Notes: generated by a model from the sequence alone, not told the origin. A stretch of DNA of 50,657 nucleotides from an uncultured beta proteobacterium (GCA_903920695.1 CAIXNB010000173.1:1-50657); one strand, 5' to 3'. Positions 19,202-27,522 are shown, counted from the first letter of the stretch. Numbers and translations: made by a program.

Positions 19202-19310
19202 CCAACGCCGCGAAAGCCCATGGATTTCAATTGCGATCCCATCATGACAGTGAATCCCAGTTGAACGCGGGACAGACCGGGAATCTATCTGTGCAGTGGC
19301 GCACGAATCT
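19202..19310 (-). repeat. Duplicated promoter/start segment R2a
   Basis: About 105 bp align with 25255-25365 in the same orientation. Shared blocks include CAACGCCGCGAAAG, CATGGATT-CAATTGCG, GACAGTGAAT and ATCTGTGCAGT-GCGCACG. It spans the start codon and promoter of a ketosynthase-III-like gene whose body is gone. Confidence 0.75.
19288..19307 (-). promoter_or_regulatory. Island regulon site, decayed copy in R2a
   Basis: Plus-strand TCTGTGCAGTGGCGCACGAA (19288-19307) retains both arms of the palindrome. The position where the -10 should be (19263-19268) reads GCGTTC on the minus strand, so the promoter has probably lost activity along with its gene. Confidence 0.45.
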
Positions 19311-19349
19311 GCAGCGCGCTTGCACTTGTCGCAGTTCCCTGCGACATGA

Positions 19350-19687
<338 letters not shown>

Positions 19688-19769
19688 AAGATCTTTCGTG
19701 AGTGAATGGGTGGATTTCAGGTCTGACTTCGCCAACTGTTCCACGACAGTTTGAAGGTTTCACGCCATC

Positions 19770-19815
19770 AGAATAGGCGATGCCTGTGTCGCCTGTCTGT
19801 GCGATGGAACACATT
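19770..19815 (-). promoter_or_regulatory. Island regulon site and -10 of collagen-like lipoprotein
   Basis: Minus-strand AATGTGTTCCATCGCACAGA (complement of 19796-19815) is followed by a good -10, TATTCT (19775-19770), one base further than the exact katE spacing. About 48 bp around the site, starting at 19796, are duplicated at 27263 upstream of the copper-storage gene. Confidence 0.55.
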
Positions 19816-19845
19816 GGTCAGAACCAACAAACCATGCTGGTAGGC
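19796..19845 (-). repeat. Duplicated promoter segment R3a
   Basis: TCTGTGCGATGGA-CAC and the following CAGAA-ACAA-AAACCATGC block are shared with 27263-27311 in the same orientation. Each copy lies 60-110 bp upstream of a minus-strand gene for an exported or metal-binding protein. Confidence 0.55.
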
Positions 19846-19990
19846 GGGCCGTGCCTCCATGCGCGCACGGTACACCGCCAGCTTCGGAAAACGGCTGGCA
19901 TCCGCACCGCGGGCCAGCGCCGCGACCACGGGAAAACTCATCTGAAAATCAGCGATACTGATCTGCGCCCCCGGGAACCTAGGCGTGCCC
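19837..19990 (-). pseudogene. Glutathione S-transferase C-terminal fragment
   Basis: About 50 codons on the minus strand read GTPRFPGAQISIADFQMSFP, then VVAALARGADASRFPKLAVY and MEARPAYQ, a typical GST C-terminal domain (the IADFQMSFP helix with its N-capping Asp). There is no N-terminal thioredoxin-fold half, because the upstream sequence in this frame is antisense-shifted ferritin gene. It is a fragment left by rearrangement, lying immediately after the ferritin stop. Confidence 0.6.
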
Positions 19991-20023
19991 AGGTTCTCAT
20001 AAGATCTCCTGGCAAATGCCAAT

Positions 20024-20569
20024 TCATTCGGACTTCGGAAAGTCCTCCAGCAAGTCGGCGAGCTCGTCTGCGTGCTCTTCTTCCACCGCCAATATGCCCT
20101 TGAGCAGGTCGCTGGTGGTGGGGTCATCCGCACCCAGTTGGCGAACGATGTCGCCGTAGCTGTTGATGGCGATCCGCTCTGCCACCAGGTCTTCGCGGAT
20201 CATGTCGCGCAGAGAGGTTCCGGCAACATATTCCGCGTGGCTGCGGCCAGCCAGATCAGCCGGTGCAAAGTCTGGCTCGCCGCCGAGTTGCACGATGCGT
20301 GCAGCCAGCAAATCAGCATGGCCGAGTTCTTCATTGGAGTGGGCCAGAAACTCGGCAGCAACTGCGCGTGCGTGAATTCCCCGGGCCATGAAATGGTGGC
20401 GACGGTAGCGCAGAACGCACACCAGCTCGGTGGCCAGTGCCTGATTGAGTTGCTCGATGACGGCGCCGCGGTCCGCGCTGTAGTCGGCGGTGACAGCGCC
20501 CAGTTCAATGTGTTTGCGCGCGTCGTGGCGCAAGGTTTCTACATAGCTAAGCTCGGATCTATTTGACAT
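20024..20569 (-). CDS. Ferritin-like (bacterioferritin/Dps-type) protein
   Basis: A 181-aa four-helix-bundle protein. Iron-ligand patterns are visible: ATELVCVLRYRRHHFMARG in helix A, HSNEELGHADLLAARI with ExxH in helix B, DLVAERIAINSYGDI in helix C and AVEEEHADELADLL in helix D, so a diiron site is expected. It is likely to store or oxidise ferrous iron and limit Fenton chemistry. The length exceeds Dps (about 165) and the short N-terminal extension is Ser/Asp-rich. The start at ATG 20569 (MSNRSELSYVE) is preferred over the non-homologous upstream frame. A regulon site lies 52 bp upstream. Confidence 0.85.
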   Translation of the reverse strand: MSNRSELSYVETLRHDARKHIELGAVTADYSADRGAVIEQLNQALATELVCVLRYRRHHFMARGIHARAVAAEFLAHSNEELGHADLLAARIVQLGGEPDFAPADLAGRSHAEYVAGTSLRDMIREDLVAERIAINSYGDIVRQLGADDPTTSDLLKGILAVEEEHADELADLLEDFPKSE

Positions 20570-20596
20570 GATGATTCTCTCGTTGGTGGAAGGACG

Positions 20597-20641
20597 AGAT
20601 TGCATGAGTCGAAAGATTCAGTCGGTGCGATGCATCACATT
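20597..20641 (-). promoter_or_regulatory. Island regulon site of ferritin-like gene
   Basis: Minus-strand AATGTGATGCATCGCACCGA (complement of 20622-20641) with -10-like CAATCT (20602-20597) at the exact katE spacing. It overlaps the 3' end of the ketosynthase gene and shares GTGCGATG-A-CACATTGG with the collagen-like lipoprotein site. Confidence 0.45.
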
Positions 20642-21900
20642 GGCCCTGGCCCAGCTCTGGCTGGCCGCGCTCCGGCCGCGCCCAGGACCAACACCGCGTT
20701 GGTGCCACCAAACGCAAACGAGTTCGTCAGCATGGTTTGCACGGCGACCTTGTCGCGCACCACGTTTGGCACATAGTCCAGGTCGCATTCAGGGTCCGGC
20801 ATGCGCAGGTGCAGGGTTGGCAAAGCCACAGCATGCTGCATGGCCAGGAGCGACAGCACACATTCAAGCGCACCCGCAGCGCCCAGCAGGTGGCCGTGCA
20901 TGGCCTTGGTGGCGCTGATCGGTATCTGCCATGCCCGTTGGCCAAATACCGCTTTGATGGCGGCCGTCTCGGTCGCGTCGTTGGCCTGCGTGCCGGTACC
21001 GTGCGCGTTGATGGCATCGATCTGCGCCGCATCGCAGCGGGCGGATGCGAGTGCAGCACGCATGGCGGCGGATTGCCCTTCGACACTTGGGCGCGTGATG
21101 TGAGTGGCGTCGGTGGACAAACCGTAGCCCAGAATCTCGCCGTGGATGGGTGCGCCACGCGCCTGCGCCTGGTCCCAGGGCTCAAGCACCAGCATGGCCG
21201 AGCCTTCGCCCAGCACCATACCGCTGCGGTTCTGCGAGAACGGTTTGCAGGACGCTGCAGCTTGTTCGGCGTCGATGCTCGCCAAAGTGTGCAAGGCTTC
21301 CCAGGCTTTCATGGAACCAAAGGAGAGCGGCGCCTCCGCACCGCCGGCGATGGCCAGGTCCAACTCACCGCTGGCCACGCGCAACCAGGCTTCGCCGATT
21401 GCCACGGCGGAAGAGGAACAGGCGGTGGTGTAAGTCAAATTGGGCCCACACAATTGGTATTCCATTCCAACCCAGGCCGCCGCTGCGTTGTACATGCCAA
21501 GCAGCACAGTGAATGGCGCGATCCGATCCGAGCCCTTGGCGTACAGTGTCTGGTAGCCCGCATCGTTGCTCAGTGTGCCGCCCATACCGGTGCCGACAAA
21601 GACCCCCGCGCGCTTGCGATCGAGCCGGTGCAGATCCATGCGCGTATCGGCCATGGCCTGCCGAGCCGCTACCAGCGCGAACTGGGCGAAGCGATCCATC
21701 ATGCGCAGCTTGCTGGGGTCAAAGTGATCCGCGCCTTGAAACTGCACGGTCGCGGCCAGGGGCGCCAACAGGCGCTGCGCAAATGGTGCCAGCAAGGGCG
21801 CGATACCGCTGCGCCCGGCATAAGCATTGGCGTACAACTTGGATGGACTGTTGCCCAGTGGCGAGACCACACCGATCCCGGTCACGGCAACCCGTTTCAT
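20635..21900 (-). CDS. Beta-ketoacyl-ACP synthase (FabF/KAS II type)
   Basis: A 421-aa condensing enzyme. Active-site Cys161 lies in YTTACSSSAV, and the two His contexts are INAHGTGTQAND and ATKAMHGHLLGAAG, giving the Cys-His-His triad of elongating ketosynthases. The C-terminal NSFAFGGTNAVLVL is present. The last gene of a five-gene cluster, its ATG overlaps the preceding acyl-carrier-protein stop by 4 bp. With its own ACP it is probably a dedicated chain-elongation enzyme that makes a starter or extender for the type III polyketide synthase, rather than housekeeping FabF. This role is inference. Confidence 0.9.
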   Translation of the reverse strand: MKRVAVTGIGVVSPLGNSPSKLYANAYAGRSGIAPLLAPFAQRLLAPLAATVQFQGADHFDPSKLRMMDRFAQFALVAARQAMADTRMDLHRLDRKRAGVFVGTGMGGTLSNDAGYQTLYAKGSDRIAPFTVLLGMYNAAAAWVGMEYQLCGPNLTYTTACSSSAVAIGEAWLRVASGELDLAIAGGAEAPLSFGSMKAWEALHTLASIDAEQAAASCKPFSQNRSGMVLGEGSAMLVLEPWDQAQARGAPIHGEILGYGLSTDATHITRPSVEGQSAAMRAALASARCDAAQIDAINAHGTGTQANDATETAAIKAVFGQRAWQIPISATKAMHGHLLGAAGALECVLSLLAMQHAVALPTLHLRMPDPECDLDYVPNVVRDKVAVQTMLTNSFAFGGTNAVLVLGAAGARPARAGPGPM

Positions 21901-22187
21901 GGCGTGAGCAGGCTCGGCAGCGTCACCGCCTCCGAGAAGTCCGCATGACCGCCCTGCGTGGCAATCAAACCGTCAATGAAGGCAACCACGTCGCCGATGG
22001 TGGGTAACTCCACCGCCTCAGACGGCAAGATGACGTGGAATTCGTCTTCAACATTGAACAGCATTTCGGCCAGCTCAAGCGAATCGATGCCAAGCGCTTC
22101 GAGTGGGGCATCCAGGGTGACGCGCTCAGGTTCCAGTTTGTAGTCTTTGACCAGGATGGCGCGCAGCCGTTCATAAGTGTTTGTCAT
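21897..22187 (-). CDS. Acyl carrier protein
   Basis: A 96-aa carrier protein. Ser36 in LEALGIDSLELAEMLF is the phosphopantetheine attachment site, and the helix pattern (VEDEFHVILPSE, IGDVVAFIDGL) is normal. The C-terminal tail of about 15 residues is longer than in FabD-FabG-associated AcpP. I chose ATG 22187 (MTNTYERLRAILV), which has GAGAGGACAT upstream; the frame is open further. The stop overlaps the ketosynthase start (ATGA), so the two work as a pair. Confidence 0.9.
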   Translation of the reverse strand: MTNTYERLRAILVKDYKLEPERVTLDAPLEALGIDSLELAEMLFNVEDEFHVILPSEAVELPTIGDVVAFIDGLIATQGGHADFSEAVTLPSLLTP

Positions 22188-22215
22188 GGGATGTCCTCTC
22201 GGTTGGTGTGAATGC

Positions 22216-23475
22216 TTAGGGTGTGCCGGGGTATGGCTTGTGCTCACGCTCGATTGCCGGCCAGTGACTGGCGACCGCGCAGTGCGTCTTGCCGCTGTGG
22301 ATGGCGCCCCGGGTCAGCAGGCCGGGGCAAAGCCGGGCCATGCTCAGCAGTGGTGCAGCCAGAGCCGGGCGCATGGCGGCATGCGCAAAAATGCTTGCCA
22401 AGCGAATGCGGGGCGCAAACGTCTGCTGCCAAGCCGTTGCATATTCACGCGCCACCTGAGCCTGCCAGGCCACGTCAGGCGTCACCTGGCGCAGCGTTGG
22501 TGACAGGAGATGCTCGCAAAGAAGCCAAGCCGATTGCAGCGCCATGCTCATGCCTTCGCCAATGATGGGATGGGCTTCGCCGGCGGCATTGCCAATGCGC
22601 AAGATTCGATCTGCGACGCCCACGCGAATGCCCGGATTGAGCGGCCCGGCTGCCAGCCAGGGGCCCTCGCGTGTGGCCGAACGCAAGGCGTGGCGCACGC
22701 CGCCACACTCGCGCCGCAGCATGGCCTCAAACGTGTCGCCGGCGCTCAAGCCGGGCGATGCGGCGCGAAGCGCTTCGAGTCGATCACGCCGGATGCAGCC
22801 CGCTACCGTCGTCATGCCGCCCCCGGCCATGACCATGCCGCCATAGCCACCGTCGAACAAGAGCACGGGCAGCAGGCCATGCGTGAGCTTGGCGCCGCGA
22901 AAGTTCGCCTTGAAGGCGAGCAAGTCCGAACCGCTGCGGGCCAAGCGCCGCGCTGCACCATCTTCCGCCAGTGATTCCCAGGAACCATGCGCGTCGATCA
23001 GCACCGGCGCGCACAGGCGCAAGCTAGCGTTGGAATCGGTGGCGCGCGCATCACATTGCCAGTTGCCGACTGAACCTTCAATGCGTTTGACCGACCACGG
23101 TTGTAGCAGGTGCGCGCCGGCCAAACGGGCTTGCTCGACCAGCAGTGTGTCGAGCGCCTCCCGCGCCAGGGCTCGTCCCCACAGATGCCGCTTATCCGTA
23201 TTGGGCGGCAAGTCCGCCACCACGGTACGCATGCCACGCATCAAGGCAACGTGGCGCAACGCCGGCCCGGCGCCAGCTTCGAATGCAGCGCCAATGCCCA
23301 GGTCGGTCAACAGCGGCAGGTTGCTTGCCGCTATGCATTCCCCGCACACCTTGCGACGCGGAAAGCGCTGTTTTTCAACCAGGGCGACTGACCAGCCCGC
23401 GCGCGCCAACAGAATGGCTGCGCTGGCCCCGGCTGGCCCGGCGCCCACGATGATGGCGTCAAATGCGGTGCGCAT
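22216..23475 (-). CDS. FAD-dependent oxidoreductase (geranylgeranyl reductase/hydroxylase family)
   Basis: A 419-aa flavoprotein. The N-terminal dinucleotide-binding motif is DAIIVGAGPAGASAAILLAR, followed by EKQRFPRRKVCGECI, typical of the geranylgeranyl-reductase and tryptophan-halogenase-like branch. The second FAD contact region is RILRIGNAAGEAHPIIGEG. It could hydroxylate an aromatic polyketide (compare the hydroxylase SrsC of the Streptomyces srs operon) or reduce double bonds. The start at 23475 overlaps the methyltransferase stop (TGATG). It is the middle gene of the cluster. The direction of chemistry is not decided by sequence. Confidence 0.85.
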   Translation of the reverse strand: MRTAFDAIIVGAGPAGASAAILLARAGWSVALVEKQRFPRRKVCGECIAASNLPLLTDLGIGAAFEAGAGPALRHVALMRGMRTVVADLPPNTDKRHLWGRALAREALDTLLVEQARLAGAHLLQPWSVKRIEGSVGNWQCDARATDSNASLRLCAPVLIDAHGSWESLAEDGAARRLARSGSDLLAFKANFRGAKLTHGLLPVLLFDGGYGGMVMAGGGMTTVAGCIRRDRLEALRAASPGLSAGDTFEAMLRRECGGVRHALRSATREGPWLAAGPLNPGIRVGVADRILRIGNAAGEAHPIIGEGMSMALQSAWLLCEHLLSPTLRQVTPDVAWQAQVAREYATAWQQTFAPRIRLASIFAHAAMRPALAAPLLSMARLCPGLLTRGAIHSGKTHCAVASHWPAIEREHKPYPGTP

Positions 23476-24215
23476 CAATCGGCCTGGATCAGTTCGGCGC
23501 GAAAACAATGACTGAATAGGCCGGCCGCATACTCTGTCACCGCCCACTTGTCGCCCACATCTGGCCAGAGCGCGCTGAGCTCGCCGCCGCTAAAACCGGC
23601 ATGGACGCTGATCACAGCGTCTTCACGCGTGACCGCGTTGCTGCCAAGCGCACCGATGAGATGACTGCCAAGCAGCGAGAGCCAGGCGCGATGCGGTTCG
23701 CAGGCCAGGAACCGATCTGATCGATCCGCAATAGCACGCAACAGGCCAGCGAGTTCGGCGCCTTCGAAATGATGAAGAAACAGATTGGCAACGATCAAGT
23801 CCCAATGCGTAGTAGGGCTGCCATGACGGTTCGCGCCGCCCGGGCCAGCGGCCCAGTCAAATGCGTCGCGCACGCAGGCAGTCGCAGTCCAGCCCACATC
23901 TGAATAATTAGCGACAGTTTCTTGCGTGATCAGCGATTGGGTGTCCAACAGCGTCAGATCAACGGGCGCCCACGTCGGTGCCAGTGCCCGAGCCACGCCC
24001 AGCATCAGACTGCCGTCTCCGGCGCCCAGTTCGAGTATTCGCATTCGTTTGCCGGTCTGAGGCAGCTCGCTCATACCCTGCAGGCCACGCAAGAGGATGG
24101 CGCGCGTACCCATCGCCCAATGGACGCGCTGCAAGTCACGGCGTGACTGTATGGCGTGCGGGTCGTCTTGTGCCAGATCGTCCAGCACCTCGCGTGCAAC
24201 CACTCTGGCGCGCAT
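23475..24215 (-). CDS. Class I SAM-dependent methyltransferase
   Basis: A 246-aa Rossmann-fold methyltransferase. Motif I is MRILELGAGDGSLMLGVA, the acidic residue after strand 2 is in LTLLDTQSL, and WDLIVANLFLHHFEG is the motif IV/V region. It probably methylates the aromatic or quinone product of the cluster on O or C. I prefer ATG 24215, which overlaps the polyketide synthase stop (TGATG), over a TTG one codon upstream. A neighbouring type III PKS and flavoprotein echo srsA-srsB-srsC, where SrsB is the methyltransferase. Confidence 0.85.
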   Translation of the reverse strand: MRARVVAREVLDDLAQDDPHAIQSRRDLQRVHWAMGTRAILLRGLQGMSELPQTGKRMRILELGAGDGSLMLGVARALAPTWAPVDLTLLDTQSLITQETVANYSDVGWTATACVRDAFDWAAGPGGANRHGSPTTHWDLIVANLFLHHFEGAELAGLLRAIADRSDRFLACEPHRAWLSLLGSHLIGALGSNAVTREDAVISVHAGFSGGELSALWPDVGDKWAVTEYAAGLFSHCFRAELIQAD

Positions 24216-25273
24216 CAATGCACCTTCAGCAGGGCACCGTGGCAGCTAAAGCCGGCGCCAAACGATGAAAGCCACCACCAGCCGTCCGGCGCATCGTCGG
24301 CGAGTGCCGCCTGCAGCACGAAGTAGACGAAGGCGCTTGACAGATTGCCAAACTCGCGCAGCATGGCGGCGCTGTAGCGCAAGTCTGCCGTTTGCAGGTC
24401 AAAGCGACGTTCCAGCGCGCGCAATACGTCGCGCCCACCGGCATGCAGGATCCAGGTGCTGACATGGTCTGGCTGCAGACCGGCGCTTTCCAGCACTGTG
24501 TTGAGAACCCGGCCCGCATAGTCCGCCGCCAGGCCTGGCACAGCGCGCGACAGAATATTGCGCAGCATGCCATCGCGCTGTTCGAACATCAGTGCAGCGC
24601 GCTGCGCCGGTTCGATCAGGGAGGCACTATCGGTCCATTCGATGCACCTTGCGTTGTGGCCAGCCTGGCGCGACAGCACTGCCGCGCCGGCGCCATCCCC
24701 GAACAGGCAGGCACTGATCAGCACCCCGGCGTCGTTGTCCAGGTACATGGCTGCACTGCTGACCTCAACGCAAATCGACAGGACGTGTGCGCAGCTGTTG
24801 GATGCGAGCAAGGCATGACCCATCTGAAAATTGGGCAAGGCCGCAGCACAGCCCTGGCCTACCAGATCAAAGGCCCGTATATCGCGGCGCAGGCCCAGTC
24901 CTTTGATCACATAGCCCGACAGACCGGGGCACAGATAGCCGGTGCAGGTGCTCACAATGACGGCACCCATGTCGCCGGGCTCCAGGCCCGCATCAGCCAG
25001 CGCACGCCGGCCGGCCTCGATTGCCAGCGCTGGAGCGTGTTGGCGAAAACGTTGTGCCAGTGTGTTGGGGTCGATCTGGAATACTTCATCGATTGAATCG
25101 ACCGCCAGTCTGCGTGCTTCAATACCGTTGTCGCGTTGCAGCACCGTGCGCGCAATCAGGTGCGAGCGCGTGTCAAGTCGTGCATACCACTCGGACTGCT
25201 GGAACGCTTGAAGGCACTCTGCCTTGGTGTAGCGCGCGGTGGGCGTGGCCGTGCCAACGCCGCGAAAGTACAT
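24215..25273 (-). CDS. Type III polyketide synthase (chalcone/stilbene synthase family)
   Basis: A 352-aa ketosynthase of the thiolase fold. The catalytic triad is visible: Cys142 in [13 protein letters not shown], His277 in [11 protein letters not shown], and Asn310 in [13 protein letters not shown]. The family segment [20 protein letters not shown] is intact. Such enzymes extend a fatty acyl starter with malonyl-CoA to give alkylresorcinols, alkylpyrones or similar phenolic lipids. I place the start at ATG 25273; a TTG at 25297 would add eight residues that are also conserved in the R2a remnant, so it stays possible. It is the first gene of a tightly overlapping five-gene operon. Confidence 0.9.
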   Translation of the reverse strand: MYFRGVGTATPTARYTKAECLQAFQQSEWYARLDTRSHLIARTVLQRDNGIEARRLAVDSIDEVFQIDPNTLAQRFRQHAPALAIEAGRRALADAGLEPGDMGAVIVSTCTGYLCPGLSGYVIKGLGLRRDIRAFDLVGQGCAAALPNFQMGHALLASNSCAHVLSICVEVSSAAMYLDNDAGVLISACLFGDGAGAAVLSRQAGHNARCIEWTDSASLIEPAQRAALMFEQRDGMLRNILSRAVPGLAADYAGRVLNTVLESAGLQPDHVSTWILHAGGRDVLRALERRFDLQTADLRYSAAMLREFGNLSSAFVYFVLQAALADDAPDGWWWLSSFGAGFSCHGALLKVH

Positions 25274-25365
25274 GGATTCCAATTGCGCTCCCGTCAATGA
25301 CAGTGAATGTCACTCGGATTCTGGACAGAGACTGGAAATTCATCTGTGCAGTAGCGCACGGATAT
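25255..25365 (-). repeat. Duplicated promoter/start segment R2b
   Basis: The intact partner of R2a (19202-19310). It covers the first codons of the polyketide synthase, its leader and the regulon palindrome. Shared blocks are CAACGCCGCGAAAG, GACAGTGAAT and ATCTGTGCAGT-GCGCACG. Confidence 0.75.
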
Positions 25366-25387
25366 ATGTCGTATTCGCACATAGTCT
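25318..25387. promoter_or_regulatory. Shared divergent regulon site: polyketide cluster and sugar dehydrogenase
   Basis: The palindrome TCTGTGCAGTAGCGCACGGA (25343-25362) has both arms nearly perfect. On the minus strand a -10-like CAGAAT lies at 25323-25318; on the plus strand TAGTCT lies at 25382-25387. Both start 29.5 bp from the same centre, so one bound dimer could activate both divergent promoters from -41.5. Confidence 0.6.
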
Positions 25388-25463
25388 TGGGTGCGCAAAC
25401 GGCACGCGCGCAAAACGCGGTGATAGACGTACACGCACGAAATTTGAATCAGAAAGGCCTTCG

Positions 25464-26807
25464 ATGCATGCTTTGCTCAAGCGGGTTCAGGGCGCCACCA
25501 CAGGCGCCTTCCCTTGTTGGGTGCTGGTGGCGGCGCTGGGTGCCTGCGGTGACGTGGCAACACTGTCAATTCCATCGGGTAGCGGACCGCACCCGACTTT
25601 GCCAGAGCCGCGGCAGGCCTTGATTCCGACCGTGAACATTGCACCTGCCAAAGGCTGGCCAGCGGAGATCGCCCCGCAGGGGGCAGCGGGAACACAGGTG
25701 AGCGCATTTGCACGCAACCTGGACCATCCGCGCTGGCTTTATGTGCTGCCCAATGGCGACGTGCTGGTGGCCGAGACCAATGCGCCAGCCCGGCCGGACG
25801 ATGCCCGGGGCATCAGGGGCTGGCTGATGGGCTTGGTGATGCAGCGCGCCGGTGCCGCCGTACCCAGCGCCAACCGCATAAGCCTGCTGCGCGACACCGA
25901 TGGCGATGGCGTGGCGGATTTTCGTTCTGTTCTGCTGGAGGGCTTGAACTCGCCGTTTGGCATGGCCCTGGTCGGTGATCGGCTTTATGTGGCCAACTCT
26001 GACGCGCTATGGAGCTTTCCCTACACCCGTGGCGACACCCGGATTGTGGCCAGCGGCACCCGAATCCTTGCGCTTCCGGCGGGCCCCATTAACCACCACT
26101 GGACCAAGAATCTGATCGCCAGCGCCGACGGACGCAAACTCTATATCGCCGTGGGCTCCAACAGCAATGTGGCCGAACGGGGCATGGCGGTGGAGGCGCA
26201 GCGCGCCGCGATCTGGGAGGTGGATATCCAGAGCGGTCTGCACCGGGTCTTTGCTTCCGGCCTGCGTAACCCGGTCGGTCTGAGCTGGGAGCCGCACAGC
26301 GGCGCCCTGTGGACGGTTGTGAACGAGCGTGACGAACTCGGAAGCGATCTGGTACCAGACTATCTGACCTCGGTGCGCGACGGCGCTTTCTATGGCTGGC
26401 CCTATAGCTACTACGGGCAGCATGTTGACAAACGGGTGACGCCGCAGAGGCCCGAACTGGTGGCGCGTGCGCTGGCGCCCGACTACGCGCTGGGATCGCA
26501 CACCGCGTCTTTGGGTCTGGTCTCGTCCGTTGGCACTTCGCTACCGGCGGCGTTTGCCAACGGCATGTTTGTCGGGCAACACGGATCGTGGAACCGCAGG
26601 CCCCATAGCGGCTACAAAGTGGTCTTCGTGCCCTTTGCAGGTGGCAAGCCCACCGACGCAGCGCCGATTGACGTGCTGACTGGATTTCTGAGCCCGGCAC
26701 AGGAGGCCTGGGGCCGCCCGGTTGGACTCGCGCTCGATCAACATGGCGCCTTGCTGGTAGCCGATGATGTGGGCAATGTCGTGTGGCGAGTCAGCACGGA
26801 TCGTTGA
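25464..26807 (+). CDS. PQQ-type sugar dehydrogenase (sorbosone dehydrogenase-like) lipoprotein
   Basis: A 447-aa exported six-bladed beta-propeller of the glucose/sorbosone dehydrogenase family. A lipoprotein signal ends in LVAALGAC. Propeller motifs include [73 protein letters not shown] and the C-terminal [20 protein letters not shown]. Such enzymes oxidise sugars or aldoses in the periplasm with pyrroloquinoline quinone. I chose ATG 25464, which starts the signal peptide after AGAAAGG. It is divergent from the polyketide cluster and shares its regulon site. Confidence 0.88.
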   Translation: MHALLKRVQGATTGAFPCWVLVAALGACGDVATLSIPSGSGPHPTLPEPRQALIPTVNIAPAKGWPAEIAPQGAAGTQVSAFARNLDHPRWLYVLPNGDVLVAETNAPARPDDARGIRGWLMGLVMQRAGAAVPSANRISLLRDTDGDGVADFRSVLLEGLNSPFGMALVGDRLYVANSDALWSFPYTRGDTRIVASGTRILALPAGPINHHWTKNLIASADGRKLYIAVGSNSNVAERGMAVEAQRAAIWEVDIQSGLHRVFASGLRNPVGLSWEPHSGALWTVVNERDELGSDLVPDYLTSVRDGAFYGWPYSYYGQHVDKRVTPQRPELVARALAPDYALGSHTASLGLVSSVGTSLPAAFANGMFVGQHGSWNRRPHSGYKVVFVPFAGGKPTDAAPIDVLTGFLSPAQEAWGRPVGLALDQHGALLVADDVGNVVWRVSTDR

Positions 26808-26822
26808 ACCATGCATTGCCAA

Positions 26823-26854
26823 GTGGCCTTTGACAGCGCATTGTCAAAGGCCAC
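26823..26854. terminator. Strong hairpin between converging genes
   Basis: A perfect 13-bp inverted repeat, GTGGCCTTTGACA (26823-26835) and TGTCAAAGGCCAC (26842-26854), with a 6-nt loop sits between the converging dehydrogenase and copper-storage genes. There is no T-run on either side, so it is a terminator-like or mRNA-end-stabilising stem rather than a classic rho-independent site. Confidence 0.6.
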
Positions 26855-26871
26855 CCGGTGTGGAGTCGGCG

Positions 26872-27201
26872 CTAGTGAACCATGCGGGTACAAGCATCGG
26901 CACAGCGCTGGCAGGCTTCGGCGCAGCGTTGGCAATGCGCCATCGCGTGCTTGCCACACTCCGCGGCGCATGTCTTGCACACCTGGGCGCAAAGTGAGCA
27001 CAGCACCTTCATATGGGCGTCGCCGCGCGCGATTGTCGCTGCGGCAAGGCGGCAGACATCGGCGCATTCCAGGTCCAGCGCAATGCATCGAACCATTGCT
27101 TTTGGGTTGTCTTCCTTGAGGCAGGCGCTGGCGCACTGAAGGCAGGCGGCGGCACATTCGTTGCACGCAAGAAGGCAGTCTTTCTCGATTTGACTCAGCA
27201 T
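26872..27201 (-). CDS. Cys-rich four-helix-bundle copper storage protein (Csp, DUF326)
   Basis: A 109-aa all-helical protein with about 19 cysteines in CxxxC and CxxC spacing, for example CLLACNECAAACLQCASACL and LCSLCAQVCKTCAAECG. This is the signature of Csp1/Csp3-type four-helix bundles that hold many Cu(I) ions in their core. There is no signal peptide with the chosen start ATG 27201 (GGAGA upstream), which suggests a cytosolic Csp3-like form. The upstream frame extension is non-homologous promoter sequence. It would buffer copper released during redox stress. Its promoter carries segment R3b. Confidence 0.9.
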   Translation of the reverse strand: MLSQIEKDCLLACNECAAACLQCASACLKEDNPKAMVRCIALDLECADVCRLAAATIARGDAHMKVLCSLCAQVCKTCAAECGKHAMAHCQRCAEACQRCADACTRMVH

Positions 27202-27237
27202 TTCAATCTCCGGTAGTGATGGGTTGGTTGGCAACGC

Positions 27238-27282
27238 ATCGTCACCCCGCCCGTGCCGGCCGTCTGTGCGATGGAGCACGTG
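27238..27282 (-). promoter_or_regulatory. Island regulon site of csp
   Basis: Plus-strand TCTGTGCGATGGAGCACGTG (27263-27282), with the conserved TCTGTGC arm facing csp 61 bp away. At the exact spacing the minus strand has a weak -10, GACGAT (27243-27238). Confidence 0.5.
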
Positions 27283-27311
27283 GGGCAGAAGACAAAAAAC
27301 CATGCATGCTT
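27263..27311 (-). repeat. Duplicated promoter segment R3b
   Basis: Partner of R3a at 19796-19845, same orientation, with shared TCTGTGCGATGGA-CAC and CAGAA-ACAA-AAACCATGC blocks. Confidence 0.55.
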
Positions 27312-27405
27312 GCTTCGCTTCCTCGCGCAACGTATTTCGCATTCAGCACGGCGCCTGTTCTCAAACAGACGGTCTGAGTCAAACGTGCCGGGTCTGGTTT
27401 TTGTT

Positions 27406-27522
27406 CTCTGCCACGTCGGTTCGACGGCGCACAGACGCCGCGTGTCAATCAGGCCATAGTGAACCCGTCCCACCCGCCTTCCAAATGAGCGCCGTCAATT
27501 TCTTCCCTGACCTCTGGAGTTC
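27406..27522 (+). repeat. Duplicated promoter segment R1b
   Basis: Partner of R1a at 17903-18020. It ends in CCTCTGGAG, the ribosome binding site of the DUF3330 gene, at the same distance from the ATG. Confidence 0.65.
27416..27460 (+). promoter_or_regulatory. Island regulon site and -10 of DUF3330 gene
   Basis: TCGGTTCGACGGCGCACAGA (27416-27435) has a perfect GCACAGA proximal arm. The -10-like CATAGT (27455-27460) is at the exact katE spacing. The start codon is 93 bp beyond the palindrome. Confidence 0.55.
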
